Part shown: positions 1-9,274 of the stretch, piece after piece
Layout of the letters: the number at the start of each line of letters is the position of its first letter
How positions within the stretch are numbered: the first letter of the stretch is position 1
Origin: Acidimicrobiaceae bacterium
Lineage (GTDB): Bacteria > Actinomycetota > Acidimicrobiia > Acidimicrobiales > RAAP-2
Direction: 5' to 3'
NCBI GenBank assembly: GCA_003142095.1
Contig: PLON01000017.1
Span: 4,651-68,650, forward strand
Length of the DNA stretch: 64,000 nucleotides
Translations under genes and position numbers: made by a program
Notes under the pieces: model-generated
What the model was told of the DNA's origin: nothing
Seen by the model: only the letters and a program-made list of their open reading frames with translations
Database searches by the model: none

Positions 1-64
1 CTGGCATCGACTTTCAACCACAGACCACTCGCAGCCCTTAAGACCAGTCTACGCCTGGCAAGAC

Positions 65-904
65 CTAGATCTTCGGGCGCGCGATGAGCACGAGGGCTAG
101 GCGCACGCTCAGCACCACACTCGCGAGCGGCACCAACAGGCGGCGCCAGCCTCGGGCGGTTTGAATCTCAAAGCGCATAGCGCTCTTGTGGTGGGCGATC
201 ACCATCTCGCGAGACACCCGAGCGCGCGAGACGCCCTCGACGTGGGTCACGACCGCGTCAGACGTCGCGGCGACCCGATGACCACGCTCACGAAGGGCCC
301 AACAGAGGGCCATATCTTCGGCGAACATGAAGTATCGCTCGTCGAACCCGCCGACCTCTTCGAAGGCCGCACGGCGCACCATGAAGCACGCTCCCGACAC
401 CCAGTCGACACTTCCGTCAGCGCGCGTTGAACGATAACGCTGTGTCGCGGGGTTGTTGGGCCAGATCGGCGCGAGAATGGCGTGCAGGCCGGCGAGCACG
501 ACATTCGGAAACACGCGCATCGAGGGATACACCGTGCCGTCCGGACGAAGGATGGTTGGACCCACGAGAGCGACGTCGCGATGGTGGTCGAGGTACTCCA
601 TGAGAACTTGCACCGCGCCGTCGTGCACGACCACGTCGGGATTGGACACGAGGACGTAGGGCGTGGCGCGCGCGGCGGCGACGCCGCGATTGACGCCGCG
701 TCCATAGCCGAGATTGACGCCCGGCGAGACCAAGATCACGTCGTGGTCCAACAGTGCCGCGGGTACTGATCCGACTTCACCATTCTCCACGACGACAACT
801 TGGGAGACGTCATTGTCGAACAGTGAATCCACGCACTCGATCAGAAACTGATCGGCGTGATAGTCCACGACGACGGCGACGACGTCGTTCGCGACTTCAC
901 TCAC
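65..904 (-). CDS. GT2 family glycosyltransferase, rhamnosyltransferase (WbbL)-like
   Basis: Transfers a nucleotide-activated sugar, probably dTDP-rhamnose, to a cell-envelope glycan at the cytoplasmic membrane. The 279-residue protein has a GT-A core with a DxD-like 'SNPDV' near residues 87-91, 'SGACFMVRR' around 170 and the catalytic-base region 'FAEDMALCWAL' near 193, all typical of WbbL-type GT2 enzymes. A hydrophobic C-terminal stretch suggests membrane association. The GTG start overlaps the rfbD stop (GTGA), so it is the last gene of birA-rfbD-GT and is coupled to the enzyme that makes its likely donor. The acceptor cannot be told from sequence. Confidence 0.85.
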   Translation of the reverse strand: MSEVANDVVAVVVDYHADQFLIECVDSLFDNDVSQVVVVENGEVGSVPAALLDHDVILVSPGVNLGYGRGVNRGVAAARATPYVLVSNPDVVVHDGAVQVLMEYLDHHRDVALVGPTILRPDGTVYPSMRVFPNVVLAGLHAILAPIWPNNPATQRYRSTRADGSVDWVSGACFMVRRAAFEEVGGFDERYFMFAEDMALCWALRERGHRVAATSDAVVTHVEGVSRARVSREMVIAHHKSAMRFEIQTARGWRRLLVPLASVVLSVRLALVLIARPKI

Positions 905-1827
905 GTGGTCTCTCCCAGACGCGCGCGGTCAATGATGAGGCGCGATACGCCCTCGCGCCACGGAGGCAGCGCCGACCACGATGAGGCGAATTTCTCCGTG
1001 TTGAGGTCGCTCCTCGCGGGACGCATCGTAACCTGTGAACCCGCTAGCTCACTCGAGGCGATGGGCGTAGCGAACTCCTCACCACGATTGAGAAGCGATC
1101 CCACGAACGCCGCGATCGCAAACCACGTCGTCGCGCCCGAATTCGCCACGTGCCAGATGCCGCCAGACCTCTCACGCACGAACGTGGCGAGAGCGCGCGC
1201 GAGGTCACTCGACGCCGTGACTGTACCCATCTGATCGTCAACGAAACGCACGTTGGCACCACTCAACGCTCGCTCGGCAATCGTGTGCACGACGCTTTTA
1301 CCGCGCACGCCCATCACCCACGACGTGCGCACGATCGTGTCGTCGTCGGCGCAGTGCAGTTCACCTTCGCGCTTGGAGGCACCGTAGACATTGAGCGGAT
1401 GAGCGTCGTCGTATTCGACGTAGGCCTCACCCTTCTTTCCGTCGAAGACGTAGTCGGTGGAAATGGTGATGAGGTGCGCGCCCACCTCGTGGGCGCCGTG
1501 GGACATATTGAGCGTCCCTTGTTCGTTCACGTTGAAACAGGCGTCACTGTCACTCTCCGCGCGGTCGACGGCCGTGTAGGCGGCGAGGTGGACAATAACG
1601 TTGGGTCGCACGTCGCGCAGAGTCGCAACAACCGCGTCGCGGTCGGTCACGTCGAGTTCGCTGCGCGAGAAACCTATCGGCTCGAACTCGCTATCGCCCA
1701 CGGGGCGAGAATCGGGCTGAAACGTCGCGTCGCCACCGAGTGGTGTCACGCCACGCAACACGTCCATCAGATCGACCCCGACTTGGCCTGCGGCGCCAGT
1801 AACGAGCACGCGGGTTGATCGACTCAT
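901..1827 (-). CDS. rfbD: dTDP-4-dehydrorhamnose reductase
   Basis: Reduces dTDP-4-dehydro-L-rhamnose to dTDP-L-rhamnose with NAD(P)H, the last step of rhamnose donor synthesis. An extended SDR fold is visible: the Rossmann motif 'GAAGQVG' near residues 12-18, 'STDYVFDG' carrying the catalytic Thr/Asp region and 'YGASKREGE' carrying the YxxxK pair. The length (308 aa) is normal. Its ATG overlaps the birA stop (ATGA) and its stop overlaps the downstream glycosyltransferase start, so the three genes are translationally coupled. The other rml genes are not in this window. Confidence 0.9.
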   Translation of the reverse strand: MSRSTRVLVTGAAGQVGVDLMDVLRGVTPLGGDATFQPDSRPVGDSEFEPIGFSRSELDVTDRDAVVATLRDVRPNVIVHLAAYTAVDRAESDSDACFNVNEQGTLNMSHGAHEVGAHLITISTDYVFDGKKGEAYVEYDDAHPLNVYGASKREGELHCADDDTIVRTSWVMGVRGKSVVHTIAERALSGANVRFVDDQMGTVTASSDLARALATFVRERSGGIWHVANSGATTWFAIAAFVGSLLNRGEEFATPIASSELAGSQVTMRPARSDLNTEKFASSWSALPPWREGVSRLIIDRARLGETT

Positions 1828-2567
1828 CGGTGATCCTCGTGGGCGCGAACGTGTACGACGTCGCCCACCGCGAACGTCTGCACCTCACCCTCGACCTCGA
1901 CCAATAGCCGTCCCTCGTGGTCGACGCCGACGGCCAGGCCCTCTACGACGTGGTCGGACTGTTCGACGCGGACCTGTTGGTCGATCGTGGCGAGAGCCCT
2001 TAGGTACTCGTCACGTAGTGCCCCCCTCCCACGTTGGTCGTCGAGCAGCGCTCGTCGAGAATCGATCTCCTCGAGGAGTATGTCGAGCAACGCTCGCGGC
2101 GCAATAGTGAGACCGGTCTGCGCGAGTACCGACGAGCTCGCCACATCCGCCGGACCGTCGTAGGTCAAGTTCACTCCGATTCCCACGATCACAGCGAGGG
2201 CCTCACCACTCGACACGATTTCTGCCAGCAGACCGGCCAGCTTGTCGCCGCCCACGACGAGGTCGTTTGGCCACTTCAACGCAACTCGCAGTCCGCTCAA
2301 ACGTTCGAGCGCGCTGCGAGTGCTGAGCGCGACGAGCGCAACAAAGAGTTGAAGTTGCGTCGTCTCGAGTACGGGGCGAAACAGAATCGAGCACAGTAGC
2401 GACGATCTCGCCGGTGCCTCCCAGTGTCGATCCAATCGTCCACGACCGACGGTCTGGAAATCGGCCAGCGCGACCAGACCCTCGGCCTCGTGCGCTCGAT
2501 CCTTGACATAGGTATTGGTTGAGTCAATCTCGTCGAAGTGCTCAACGCGCCAAAGGGTGGGGCTCAC
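1824..2567 (-). CDS. birA: biotin--[acetyl-CoA-carboxylase] ligase, monofunctional
   Basis: Activates biotin as biotinyl-AMP and attaches it to the lysine of biotin carrier domains. The catalytic domain shows 'GRGRLDRHW' (biotin/AMP loop), 'KWPNDL' and 'GIGVNL', followed by a C-terminal SH3-like BPL_C region. There is no N-terminal helix-turn-helix, so it is a ligase without repressor function. I chose the GTG at 2567 over the upstream TTG in the ORF track because a TAATCT box lies 6 bases before it (leaderless pattern). It is divergent from the biotin-dependent carboxylase alpha chain, its obvious substrate, 62 bp away. Confidence 0.9.
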   Translation of the reverse strand: MSPTLWRVEHFDEIDSTNTYVKDRAHEAEGLVALADFQTVGRGRLDRHWEAPARSSLLCSILFRPVLETTQLQLFVALVALSTRSALERLSGLRVALKWPNDLVVGGDKLAGLLAEIVSSGEALAVIVGIGVNLTYDGPADVASSSVLAQTGLTIAPRALLDILLEEIDSRRALLDDQRGRGALRDEYLRALATIDQQVRVEQSDHVVEGLAVGVDHEGRLLVEVEGEVQTFAVGDVVHVRAHEDHR

Positions 2568-2573
2568 TCTCAA

Positions 2574-2579
2574 AGATTA
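2574..2579 (-). promoter_or_regulatory. -10 box (TAATCT) of birA
   Basis: TAATCT on the minus strand ends 6 bases before the GTG start of birA, with no Shine-Dalgarno between them. This is the TANNNT spacing seen at leaderless actinobacterial promoters. Confidence 0.5.
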
Positions 2580-2629
2580 GGGTTTTGAGGACGGGTGCTA
2601 GAAAATAACAGGCTTACGACGGAGGATTC

Positions 2630-4384
2630 GTGTTACAGAAAGTCCTAATCGCCAATCGGGGAGAGATCGCGGTTCGCGTGATCAGGACCTGTCGCGAGCT
2701 AGGCATCGCCACGGTCGCCGTGTATTCCGAACTCGATCGCAACGCGCTGCACGTACGACTGGCTGACGAGGCCTACGCCTTGGGCGGCCAGACCGCCGCC
2801 GAGAGTTACCTCAATACCGAGGCGATACTTGACGTCATTGAACGCTCCGGCGCCGACGCCGTCCATCCGGGCTACGGCTTCTTCTCTGAGAACACCGACT
2901 TCGCGCGGGCCATCACCTCACGTGGCGTGACCTTCATCGGACCCCCGCCCGAAGCGATCGAAGTGATGGGCGACAAGATCTCTTCGCGACTGGCCGCCGA
3001 GGCGGCTGGTGTCGCGGGTGTTCCGGGACGCAGCCAGGCGCTCGTCAGCGCCGACGAAGTGGTGGCCTTCGGCGAAGATTTCGGATGGCCCGTCGCCATC
3101 AAGGCCGCCTACGGTGGCGGTGGACGTGGCATGAAAGTCGTCAACGCCCCCGACGAAGCGGCCGCGGCATTTGAAAGCGCCCAGCGAGAAGCGCTCAGCT
3201 ACTTCGGTCGCAACGAGTGTTACGTCGAGCGCTACCTGACGTGGCCGCGACACATCGAGATGCAAGTGCTCGCCGACGCGCACGGCACGACCCTATGGCT
3301 CGGAGAACGCGACTGCTCGGCCCAGCGTCGTCACCAGAAGCTGATTGAGGAGAGTCCGGCGCCGAACTTTCCTGACAGCGTTCGTCGCGCCATGGGCGCC
3401 GCGGCCGTCAAGGTCAGCGAAGCCTGCGCGTACGTCAACGCTGGCACCGTTGAGTTTCTCTATCAAAACGGTGAGTTCTTCTTCCTCGAAATGAACACCC
3501 GCCTGCAAGTCGAACATCCCGTCACCGAACTCGTCACCGGACTCGATCTCGTCGAGTGGCAGCTACGGATCGCTGCCGGTGAGGCTCTCGACTTCTCTCA
3601 AGAGGACATCTCGGCGAACGGCCACGCCATCGAGGTTCGCATCAACGCCGAAGACCCCGCCGAGGGCAAGTTCATTCCTTCTCCGGGCACGATCACGCGC
3701 TTCGATCAGCCGGCTGGACCGGGCGTTCGCCTCGACGCCGGGTACAGCGCGGGCGACGAGATCTCGCAGTACTACGACAATCTCATTGCCAAGTTGGTGG
3801 TGTGGGCACCCGATCGCGAACGGGCTCGTCGCCGGATGCTGCGCGCGATTGAAGAGACCACGATTGAAGGCGTCGCGACGACGCTACCGGCCGATGTCGT
3901 CATCCTCGCGAGCGAAGAGTTCGTTAACGGTACGCACTCGACAAAATGGGTGGAGACCAATCTTGACTTCTCGACGCTCCCCTCTCCCGCAACCGCCGCT
4001 GTCTCCATTGGCGAGGGACGCGTGCGCAAGGACGTCACCGCCGAAGTCAACGGTCGACGAGTCACTGTTGCGCTGTGGGTTCCCGACGCGGAAGACGAAC
4101 TTCCCGCACGTCCCCAGAGCACGGCGCTCAAGCCGCGCCGCCAACACCACAGCGGCGTCGTGGGCAGCGGGTCAGGTCGCGTCGCCGTCCCTATGCAGGG
4201 AACGATCGTAAAAGTTAACGTTGTCGAGGGTCAAGCCGTCGAAGCCGGTGACACGGTCGTCATCCTCGAGGCCATGAAGATGGAGAATTCCGTCAACGCA
4301 GAAAAGTCGGGCGTTGTCCTGAAAGTCCACGTGACGACCGGAGCGTCCGTGACGGCCGGCGACGTTGTTGTGGAGATCGAATGA
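2630..4384 (+). CDS. pccA: acyl-CoA carboxylase alpha subunit (biotin carboxylase + biotin carrier)
   Basis: Carboxylates its own biotin with ATP and bicarbonate and delivers it to a separate carboxyltransferase beta subunit; the substrate is acetyl- or propionyl-CoA. Residues 1-450 are biotin carboxylase ('IANRGEIAVR', glycine-rich 'GGGGRGMKV', 'EMNTRLQVEHPVTE'). Residues 515-584 are the biotinyl domain with 'EAMKMEN', the lysine being the biotin site. The GTG start at 2630 has a good GGAGGA ribosome site. The stop overlaps the next ATG (ATGA). No beta subunit lies in the window. The propionyl-CoA role is inferred from the nearby mutase gene; an acetyl-CoA or shared role is equally possible. 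Confidence 0.92.
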   Translation: MLQKVLIANRGEIAVRVIRTCRELGIATVAVYSELDRNALHVRLADEAYALGGQTAAESYLNTEAILDVIERSGADAVHPGYGFFSENTDFARAITSRGVTFIGPPPEAIEVMGDKISSRLAAEAAGVAGVPGRSQALVSADEVVAFGEDFGWPVAIKAAYGGGGRGMKVVNAPDEAAAAFESAQREALSYFGRNECYVERYLTWPRHIEMQVLADAHGTTLWLGERDCSAQRRHQKLIEESPAPNFPDSVRRAMGAAAVKVSEACAYVNAGTVEFLYQNGEFFFLEMNTRLQVEHPVTELVTGLDLVEWQLRIAAGEALDFSQEDISANGHAIEVRINAEDPAEGKFIPSPGTITRFDQPAGPGVRLDAGYSAGDEISQYYDNLIAKLVVWAPDRERARRRMLRAIEETTIEGVATTLPADVVILASEEFVNGTHSTKWVETNLDFSTLPSPATAAVSIGEGRVRKDVTAEVNGRRVTVALWVPDAEDELPARPQSTALKPRRQHHSGVVGSGSGRVAVPMQGTIVKVNVVEGQAVEAGDTVVILEAMKMENSVNAEKSGVVLKVHVTTGASVTAGDVVVEIE

Positions 4385-5538
4385 CCCTCGATCAACAAGC
4401 GGCCGACGCGATCGAAGACGTTCGTGACGAACTGATATCGCTCAGCCACTTCATCCACGCGCATCCCGAACTCGGCTACGAGGAGTTCCAATCGAGCGCG
4501 GCCCTCGCCGACGCTCTCGAAAAGTGGGGCTTCGACGTCGAACGCGGTAGCGCAGGACTGGCGACAGCCTTTCGCGCCACCAAGGGAACCGGCGACTTCC
4601 ACGTCACCTACTGCGCCGAATACGATGCCCTCCCCGATGTAGGACACGCCTGCGGGCACAACATCATCGCCACGTCATCACTTGGCGCGGCGATCGGACT
4701 CGGTGCAGTCGCCGACGAACTCAATGTTCGCGTGACACTTCTTGGTACTCCCTCAGAAGAGGGCGGTGGCGGCAAGATCGACCTTCTGAACGCGGGATAC
4801 TTCAGCGACGAGCACATGGCATTGATGGTGCACCCGTTTGCGAGTGAGCGCCTTGACGCGATCTGTCTCGCCGTTGATCACTTCGACGTCATCTTCACCG
4901 GCAAAGAGGCCCACGCGTCGGCCGCACCGTGGCTCGGAATCAACGCACTCGACGCACTCACGATCTCTCAGGTGGCGCTCGGGCTGCTACGCCAGCAGTT
5001 GCGCCCCGGCGATCAGATACACGGCATCGTGACCGAAGGCGGTGCGGCCGCGAACATCATCCCGAGCCGCGTTGTCGGGCGCTTCATGGCCCGCGCGACG
5101 ACGGCCGGGAGCCTCGCAGAGTTGCGTGAGCGCGTGAACTCGTGCTTCGAAGCGGGAGCGCTGGCGACCGGCGCAACCCTCGAGATGATTGAACTCGGTC
5201 ACCCCTTCTCGCATATGGAGGCCGACCCCGACATCCTCGTCCACTACCGTCACGCGGCCGAGGCGCTCGGGCGCAGTTTCCAATTGGACGACGACGAAGA
5301 GCCCCGGCCTACCATCTCGACTGATATGGCCAACGTCTCGCTCGCTCTCCCCTCCATCCACCCGCTGTTGATGATCCCGACGAACGGCGCCGTCAATCAC
5401 CAGCCGGAATTCACGGCGGCGTGCATTACGCCAGACGCCGATCAAGCCGTCATCGACGGGGCGGTCGCACTGGCGACGACCGCCATCGCCGTGGCCCAGG
5501 ACGCGCCGCTACGCCATCGATTGATGAGCCGCTCATGA
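4381..5538 (+). CDS. M20 family amidohydrolase/peptidase (AbgB/IAA-amino acid hydrolase-like)
   Basis: A metal-dependent hydrolase of amide-linked carboxylates. The M20 signature is visible: 'HPELGYEEF' near residue 24, 'AEYDALPDVGHACGHN' around 80-95 with the metal-binding histidines, and 'PSEEGGGGK' near 125 with the catalytic glutamate. At 385 aa it has the full catalytic plus lid-domain length. Its ATG overlaps the carboxylase stop and its stop overlaps the next gene, so it belongs to a three-gene operon. The substrate (N-acyl amino acid, p-aminobenzoyl-glutamate or another) cannot be assigned. Confidence 0.85.
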   Translation: MTLDQQAADAIEDVRDELISLSHFIHAHPELGYEEFQSSAALADALEKWGFDVERGSAGLATAFRATKGTGDFHVTYCAEYDALPDVGHACGHNIIATSSLGAAIGLGAVADELNVRVTLLGTPSEEGGGGKIDLLNAGYFSDEHMALMVHPFASERLDAICLAVDHFDVIFTGKEAHASAAPWLGINALDALTISQVALGLLRQQLRPGDQIHGIVTEGGAAANIIPSRVVGRFMARATTAGSLAELRERVNSCFEAGALATGATLEMIELGHPFSHMEADPDILVHYRHAAEALGRSFQLDDDEEPRPTISTDMANVSLALPSIHPLLMIPTNGAVNHQPEFTAACITPDADQAVIDGAVALATTAIAVAQDAPLRHRLMSRS

Positions 5539-5828
5539 TGCTCGAACACGCACTCCTAAAAGTGCGCTCCGGTGAAGAAGAGGCTTTCGAAGCCTCAATG
5601 CGAGAAGCGTTTCCGATTATCGAATCAGCGCCGGGCTGCCACGGCGCCGAAGTCCGTCGCCAAGCTGAGGACCCTTCGGTCTTTCTTCTCCTCGTACGCT
5701 GGGGCTCCGTCGAGGTTCACACCACGTTTCGTGGGACCGATCTCTACGAAGCGTGGCGCGTGCTAACGCACCCGTTCTACGTCGAGCCACCGAGCGTTAC
5801 GCATTTTCATGAACCACTAGAGCACTAA
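5535..5828 (+). CDS. antibiotic biosynthesis monooxygenase (ABM) domain protein
   Basis: A small (97 aa) ferredoxin-like dimeric alpha+beta barrel protein. The pattern '[18 protein letters not shown]', '[13 protein letters not shown]' and '[13 protein letters not shown]' is typical of ABM-domain proteins, which include quinone monooxygenases, heme-degrading enzymes and many of unknown role. The ORF-track start at 5421 is a shadow; the ATG at 5535 overlaps the M20 stop. The gene ends in a 4-base convergent overlap with the mutase gene. No cofactor motif is evident, so a precise function is not claimed. Confidence 0.75.
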   Translation: MMLEHALLKVRSGEEEAFEASMREAFPIIESAPGCHGAEVRRQAEDPSVFLLLVRWGSVEVHTTFRGTDLYEAWRVLTHPFYVEPPSVTHFHEPLEH

Positions 5829-7405
5829 CTGGCGCGGTAGACGCCGAATTCGTCACGCAGCACGTCGGCCACTTCTCCCAACGTTGCGAGGCGCGACAGC
5901 GCAATTTTCATTGGATAGAGCAGATTGGACGTTCCGCGAGCGGCGCTTCGCACGTCCTCCAACGCGGCACGCACGGCGTCATTGTCGCGGGTGGTCTTTA
6001 ACAGACGCACGCGATCGACCTGCGCTCGCTGCTGAGCTTCGTCAATGGGAAACACGTCGGTCTTCATGGCGACATCTTCCGAGAACTTGTTGACCCCGAC
6101 GACCACTTTCTCCCCGCGCTCCACGTGACGCGCGAACTCGTAGGCGGCGGCTTCGATCTCGTCTTGGAGGTAGTGGGCTTCGATGGCGGCGACCGATCCC
6201 CCCAGTTCGTCAATGGCAGCGATGTACTCCCTCGCCAGTTCTTCGACCTCGTCGGTCAACGTCTCGAGGAAGTAGGAGCCGGCGAGCGGGTCGACCGTGT
6301 CGGCGACGCCGGATTCGTAGCCGATGATCTGCTGTGTGCGCAGCGCTAACTTCGCCGCTCGCTCAGTCGGGAGGCCGAGCGCCTCGTCGAAGCCGTTCGT
6401 GTGCAGACTCTGAGTGCCGCCGAGGGCCGCGGCGAGCGCTTGGAGGGTCACACGCACGATGTTGTTTTCGGGTTGTTGGGCCGTCAACGTCGAACCACCC
6501 GTTTGGGTGTGAAAGCGCAGCATCGTCGATTTGGGGTCCGTCGAATGGAATCGATCTCGCATGATCGACGCCCATAGACGTCTCGCCGCTCGATACTTGG
6601 CGATCTCCTCGAAGAGATTGTTGTGCGCGTTAAAGAAGAAACTGAGCCTCGGCGCGAAGTCATCAAGCTCGAGTCCCGCCGCGAGAGCCGCTTCGACGTA
6701 AGCAATACCGTTCGCGAGCGTAAAGGCAATCTCTTGGACGGCCGTCGAGCCGGCTTCGCGTATGTGGTACCCAGAAATCGAGATTGTGTTCCAACTCGGC
6801 ATCTCTCTCGCGCAGTAGGCGAACGTGTCCACCACGAGACGCATCGAGGGACGTGGCGGATAGATATACGTACCGCGCGCGACGTACTCCTTCAAGATGT
6901 CGTTCTGAATGGTTCCGCGCAGTTGAGATCCCGCGACGCCCTGCTCCTCGGCCACGAGCTGGTAGAGCAGCAGCAGCGTCGAAGCCGTCGAATTAATGGT
7001 CATCGACGTCGTCACTTCGTCGAGGGGCAGCCCCGCGAGGAGAAGCCGCATGTCGTCGAGCGACGAGATAGCCACGCCCACTTTGCCCACCTCCCCCTCT
7101 GCACGCACGTGATCGGCGTCCAGACCCATCTGCGTCGGCAGGTCGAAGGCGCACGAGAGGCCGGTCTGTCCGGCGCCGAGCAGGAACTTGAATCGCTCGT
7201 TGGTCGCCTCCGCGGTGCCAAAACCCGCGTATTGACGCATGGTCCAGAGGCGCCCGCGGTACATCGTCTCTTGGACGCCGCGCGTATAGGGGTAGCCGCC
7301 GGGCTCACCCAGTTGGGTGGCCTCGTCAAAGTCCTTCAGGTCCGAGGCTCGGTAGACCGATTTGATCTCGATGCCCGAGTCGGTCAGACGTTCATTCGCA
7401 CCCAC
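5825..7405 (-). CDS. methylmalonyl-CoA mutase, large (catalytic) subunit without B12 domain
   Basis: Rearranges (R)-methylmalonyl-CoA to succinyl-CoA as an adenosylcobalamin radical enzyme. The 526-residue protein contains only the TIM-barrel substrate domain: '[20 protein letters not shown]' near residue 38, '[16 protein letters not shown]', '[10 protein letters not shown]', '[18 protein letters not shown]' and 'LRTQQII'. The tyrosine after 'MRQ' and the arginine in 'PSMR' fit methylmalonyl- rather than 2-hydroxyisobutyryl-CoA mutases; this is from memory of the family. There is no DxHxxG cobalamin domain, so a separate small subunit elsewhere is needed. The GTG start has TAACCT 6 bases upstream. 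An ethylmalonyl-CoA or isobutyryl-CoA mutase remains possible. Confidence 0.85.
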   Translation of the reverse strand: MGANERLTDSGIEIKSVYRASDLKDFDEATQLGEPGGYPYTRGVQETMYRGRLWTMRQYAGFGTAEATNERFKFLLGAGQTGLSCAFDLPTQMGLDADHVRAEGEVGKVGVAISSLDDMRLLLAGLPLDEVTTSMTINSTASTLLLLYQLVAEEQGVAGSQLRGTIQNDILKEYVARGTYIYPPRPSMRLVVDTFAYCAREMPSWNTISISGYHIREAGSTAVQEIAFTLANGIAYVEAALAAGLELDDFAPRLSFFFNAHNNLFEEIAKYRAARRLWASIMRDRFHSTDPKSTMLRFHTQTGGSTLTAQQPENNIVRVTLQALAAALGGTQSLHTNGFDEALGLPTERAAKLALRTQQIIGYESGVADTVDPLAGSYFLETLTDEVEELAREYIAAIDELGGSVAAIEAHYLQDEIEAAAYEFARHVERGEKVVVGVNKFSEDVAMKTDVFPIDEAQQRAQVDRVRLLKTTRDNDAVRAALEDVRSAARGTSNLLYPMKIALSRLATLGEVADVLRDEFGVYRAS

Positions 7406-7411
7406 GGGGCC

Positions 7412-7417
7412 AGGTTA
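7412..7417 (-). promoter_or_regulatory. -10 box (TAACCT) of the mutase gene
   Basis: TAACCT ends 6 bases before the GTG start at 7405 and no ribosome site is present. This fits leaderless transcription. Confidence 0.5.
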
Positions 7418-7496
7418 CGCGCTCGTCTCGCACGCTCTCGAGCCGTATTCACGCGCCGTTAACGGGAGCGCTGTTAGAAATGGCCAAGATAGATGG

Positions 7497-8036
7497 ATGT
7501 ACTGCTCGAACTGTGGCTCCGCCATGAACGACAACACCTGTCCGTCGTGCGGACGCAGTCTGCCCGCGAATGCGCGCGGCAAGATCGACCAGTCGACCGG
7601 ACTGATGCTGGCCGGTTGGGGACGTCGCGTTGGGGGGACCTTCTCAGACGCCATCGTGATGTTGCTGCCAGCGCTAATCGTTTATTCGATCTTCACCGAA
7701 CTCGACGGCTATGTCGCCGGCGCTCTCGCCACGGAAGTCGCGGTGGGCGCGTATCTCGTCAAGATGTGGACCACCACGGGCGGCCAGAGCGTCGGCAATC
7801 GAGTCGCCGTCACCCGAGTGCGTGATGGCGCAACCGGCAAGCGCTTAGCGGGACTCCAAGCGTTCAAGCGCTGGATCTTCGTCGCAATCTTGTTCGCCAT
7901 CAGTCTGATCCCGGGGACGATTCCCGCGATCATCTTTCTACTGGTGGCGCTGGCGGACATTTTCTACCCGCTCGTTGATCCTCGAAATCAAACGCTGCAC
8001 GACAAGTTCGCCGGCACGATTGTGGTGGTCGCTTAA
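7497..8036 (+). CDS. zinc-ribbon RDD family membrane protein
   Basis: A 179-residue integral membrane protein. It starts with a zinc ribbon (CSNCG...CPSCG, residues 3-22) and is followed by an RDD domain: 'GWGRRVGGTFSDAIVML', then about three to four hydrophobic helices and a 'TGGQSVGNRV' loop as in RDD proteins. The start is the ATG at 7497 rather than the ORF-track 7362, because it places the CxxC ribbon at the N-terminus. The gene is divergent from the mutase and ends in a 4-base convergent overlap with the rhodanese-MoeB gene. Function unknown; RDD proteins are proposed transporters or membrane adaptors. Confidence 0.8.
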   Translation: MYCSNCGSAMNDNTCPSCGRSLPANARGKIDQSTGLMLAGWGRRVGGTFSDAIVMLLPALIVYSIFTELDGYVAGALATEVAVGAYLVKMWTTTGGQSVGNRVAVTRVRDGATGKRLAGLQAFKRWIFVAILFAISLIPGTIPAIIFLLVALADIFYPLVDPRNQTLHDKFAGTIVVVA

Positions 8037-9196
8037 ACGCCCACCGAGTGGGGCATGCAGAGATCATCGTATTCCGCGATGACGATTTCTCCGGCGTGTT
8101 CGCCACAAGCTGGGCAGTCGGGATCGCGACGAACTTTGAAGGTCCGAAACGACTGCTCTAAGGCGTCGTAGGTCAACAACCGCCCGACGAGAGGTTCACC
8201 GAGACTCAGCAGCATCTTGATCGCTTCGACGGCTTGCAGCGAGCCGACGATGCCGCACAACACACCGAGCACCCCGGCCTCGGCGCAACTTGGAGCGAGC
8301 TCCGCGGGTGGCGGCTCGGGGATCATGCAGCGGTAGCAGGGACCGACGAAGGGATCGAAGACCGTGACCTGGCCCTCGAAGCGAAAGATTGAGCCGTGCA
8401 CGACCGGAATGCGCTTCACGAGCGAGGCGTCATTCACCAGGTAGCGCGTGGGAAAGTTGTCGGTGCCGTCCACGATGACGTCGTAGCCGTCAATGATGTC
8501 GAGAACGTTGTCCGCGCCGAGACGCGTGTCGTAGGTCACGACTTTGACGTCGGGGTTCATCGCCGTGAGAGCGGCTTTGGCGCTGTCGACCTTGCGCATA
8601 CCGACCCGGTCGAGGGTATGGAGGATCTGACGTTGAAGGTTCGAGGCGTCCACGACGTCCATGTCGATGATCCCGATCGTGCCCACACCGGCCGCCGCGA
8701 GGTAGAGCGCCGCCGGTGAACCCAGTCCGCCCGCTCCGAGCAATAAGACCTTGGAATTGAGGAGTTTAAGCTGACCCTTCTCGCCCACTTCGGGCAAGAG
8801 AAGGTGGCGGTGGTAGCGAATTCGCTGGTCTTGGGTCATCGTCTGGGGCGTTGACCAGGTGTGGCCTTCGTCCTTCCACTTGTTAAAGCCTCCGGCCATC
8901 GAGACCACGTCTTGGTATCCGAGATCTTGAAGGGTCTTGGCGGCGAAGGCGCTGCGTGTGCCGCCGGCGCAGTAGACGGCGATCGGAGCGTTCTTATCGG
9001 TGAGGCGACCCTCAATGGAGAACTCAAGCTGACCGCGCGGGACGTGGACCGCGCCTGGAAGGGCGCCCTGCTCGTATTCGTCGGGTTCACGCACGTCGAG
9101 AATCGTCAAGTGATCGAGATTCGCCGCAACCTCGTCGGGGGTTACCTCACGGATCTCGGCCTTCGCGGCGTTCAGTAGGTCTCGCGGTGACGGCAC
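8033..9196 (-). CDS. rhodanese-MoeB/ThiF fusion, adenylyltransferase/sulfurtransferase
   Basis: Adenylates the C-terminus of a small sulfur-carrier protein and transfers sulfur to it, serving molybdopterin, thiamine or cysteine synthesis. Residues 15-110 are a rhodanese domain with the active-site cysteine in 'VYCAGGTRS'. Residues 120-387 are E1-like, with the nucleotide loop 'GAGGLGSP', 'NLQRQ', the cysteine-rich 'CYRCM' and a C-terminal 'CPAC' zinc pair. The rhodanese is N-terminal, the reverse of the mycobacterial MoeZ order. GTG start with a GAGGAG ribosome site. No moaD or thiS lies in the window, so the partner is unknown. Confidence 0.85.
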   Translation of the reverse strand: MPSPRDLLNAAKAEIREVTPDEVAANLDHLTILDVREPDEYEQGALPGAVHVPRGQLEFSIEGRLTDKNAPIAVYCAGGTRSAFAAKTLQDLGYQDVVSMAGGFNKWKDEGHTWSTPQTMTQDQRIRYHRHLLLPEVGEKGQLKLLNSKVLLLGAGGLGSPAALYLAAAGVGTIGIIDMDVVDASNLQRQILHTLDRVGMRKVDSAKAALTAMNPDVKVVTYDTRLGADNVLDIIDGYDVIVDGTDNFPTRYLVNDASLVKRIPVVHGSIFRFEGQVTVFDPFVGPCYRCMIPEPPPAELAPSCAEAGVLGVLCGIVGSLQAVEAIKMLLSLGEPLVGRLLTYDALEQSFRTFKVRRDPDCPACGEHAGEIVIAEYDDLCMPHSVGV

Positions 9197-9274
9197 GGCA
9201 CGCTCCTCTTTCAGTGGAGAAATCTTACTGGTTGGGTCAACAATCGGCGACGGCCACCTGATAGACCCGTTCGC

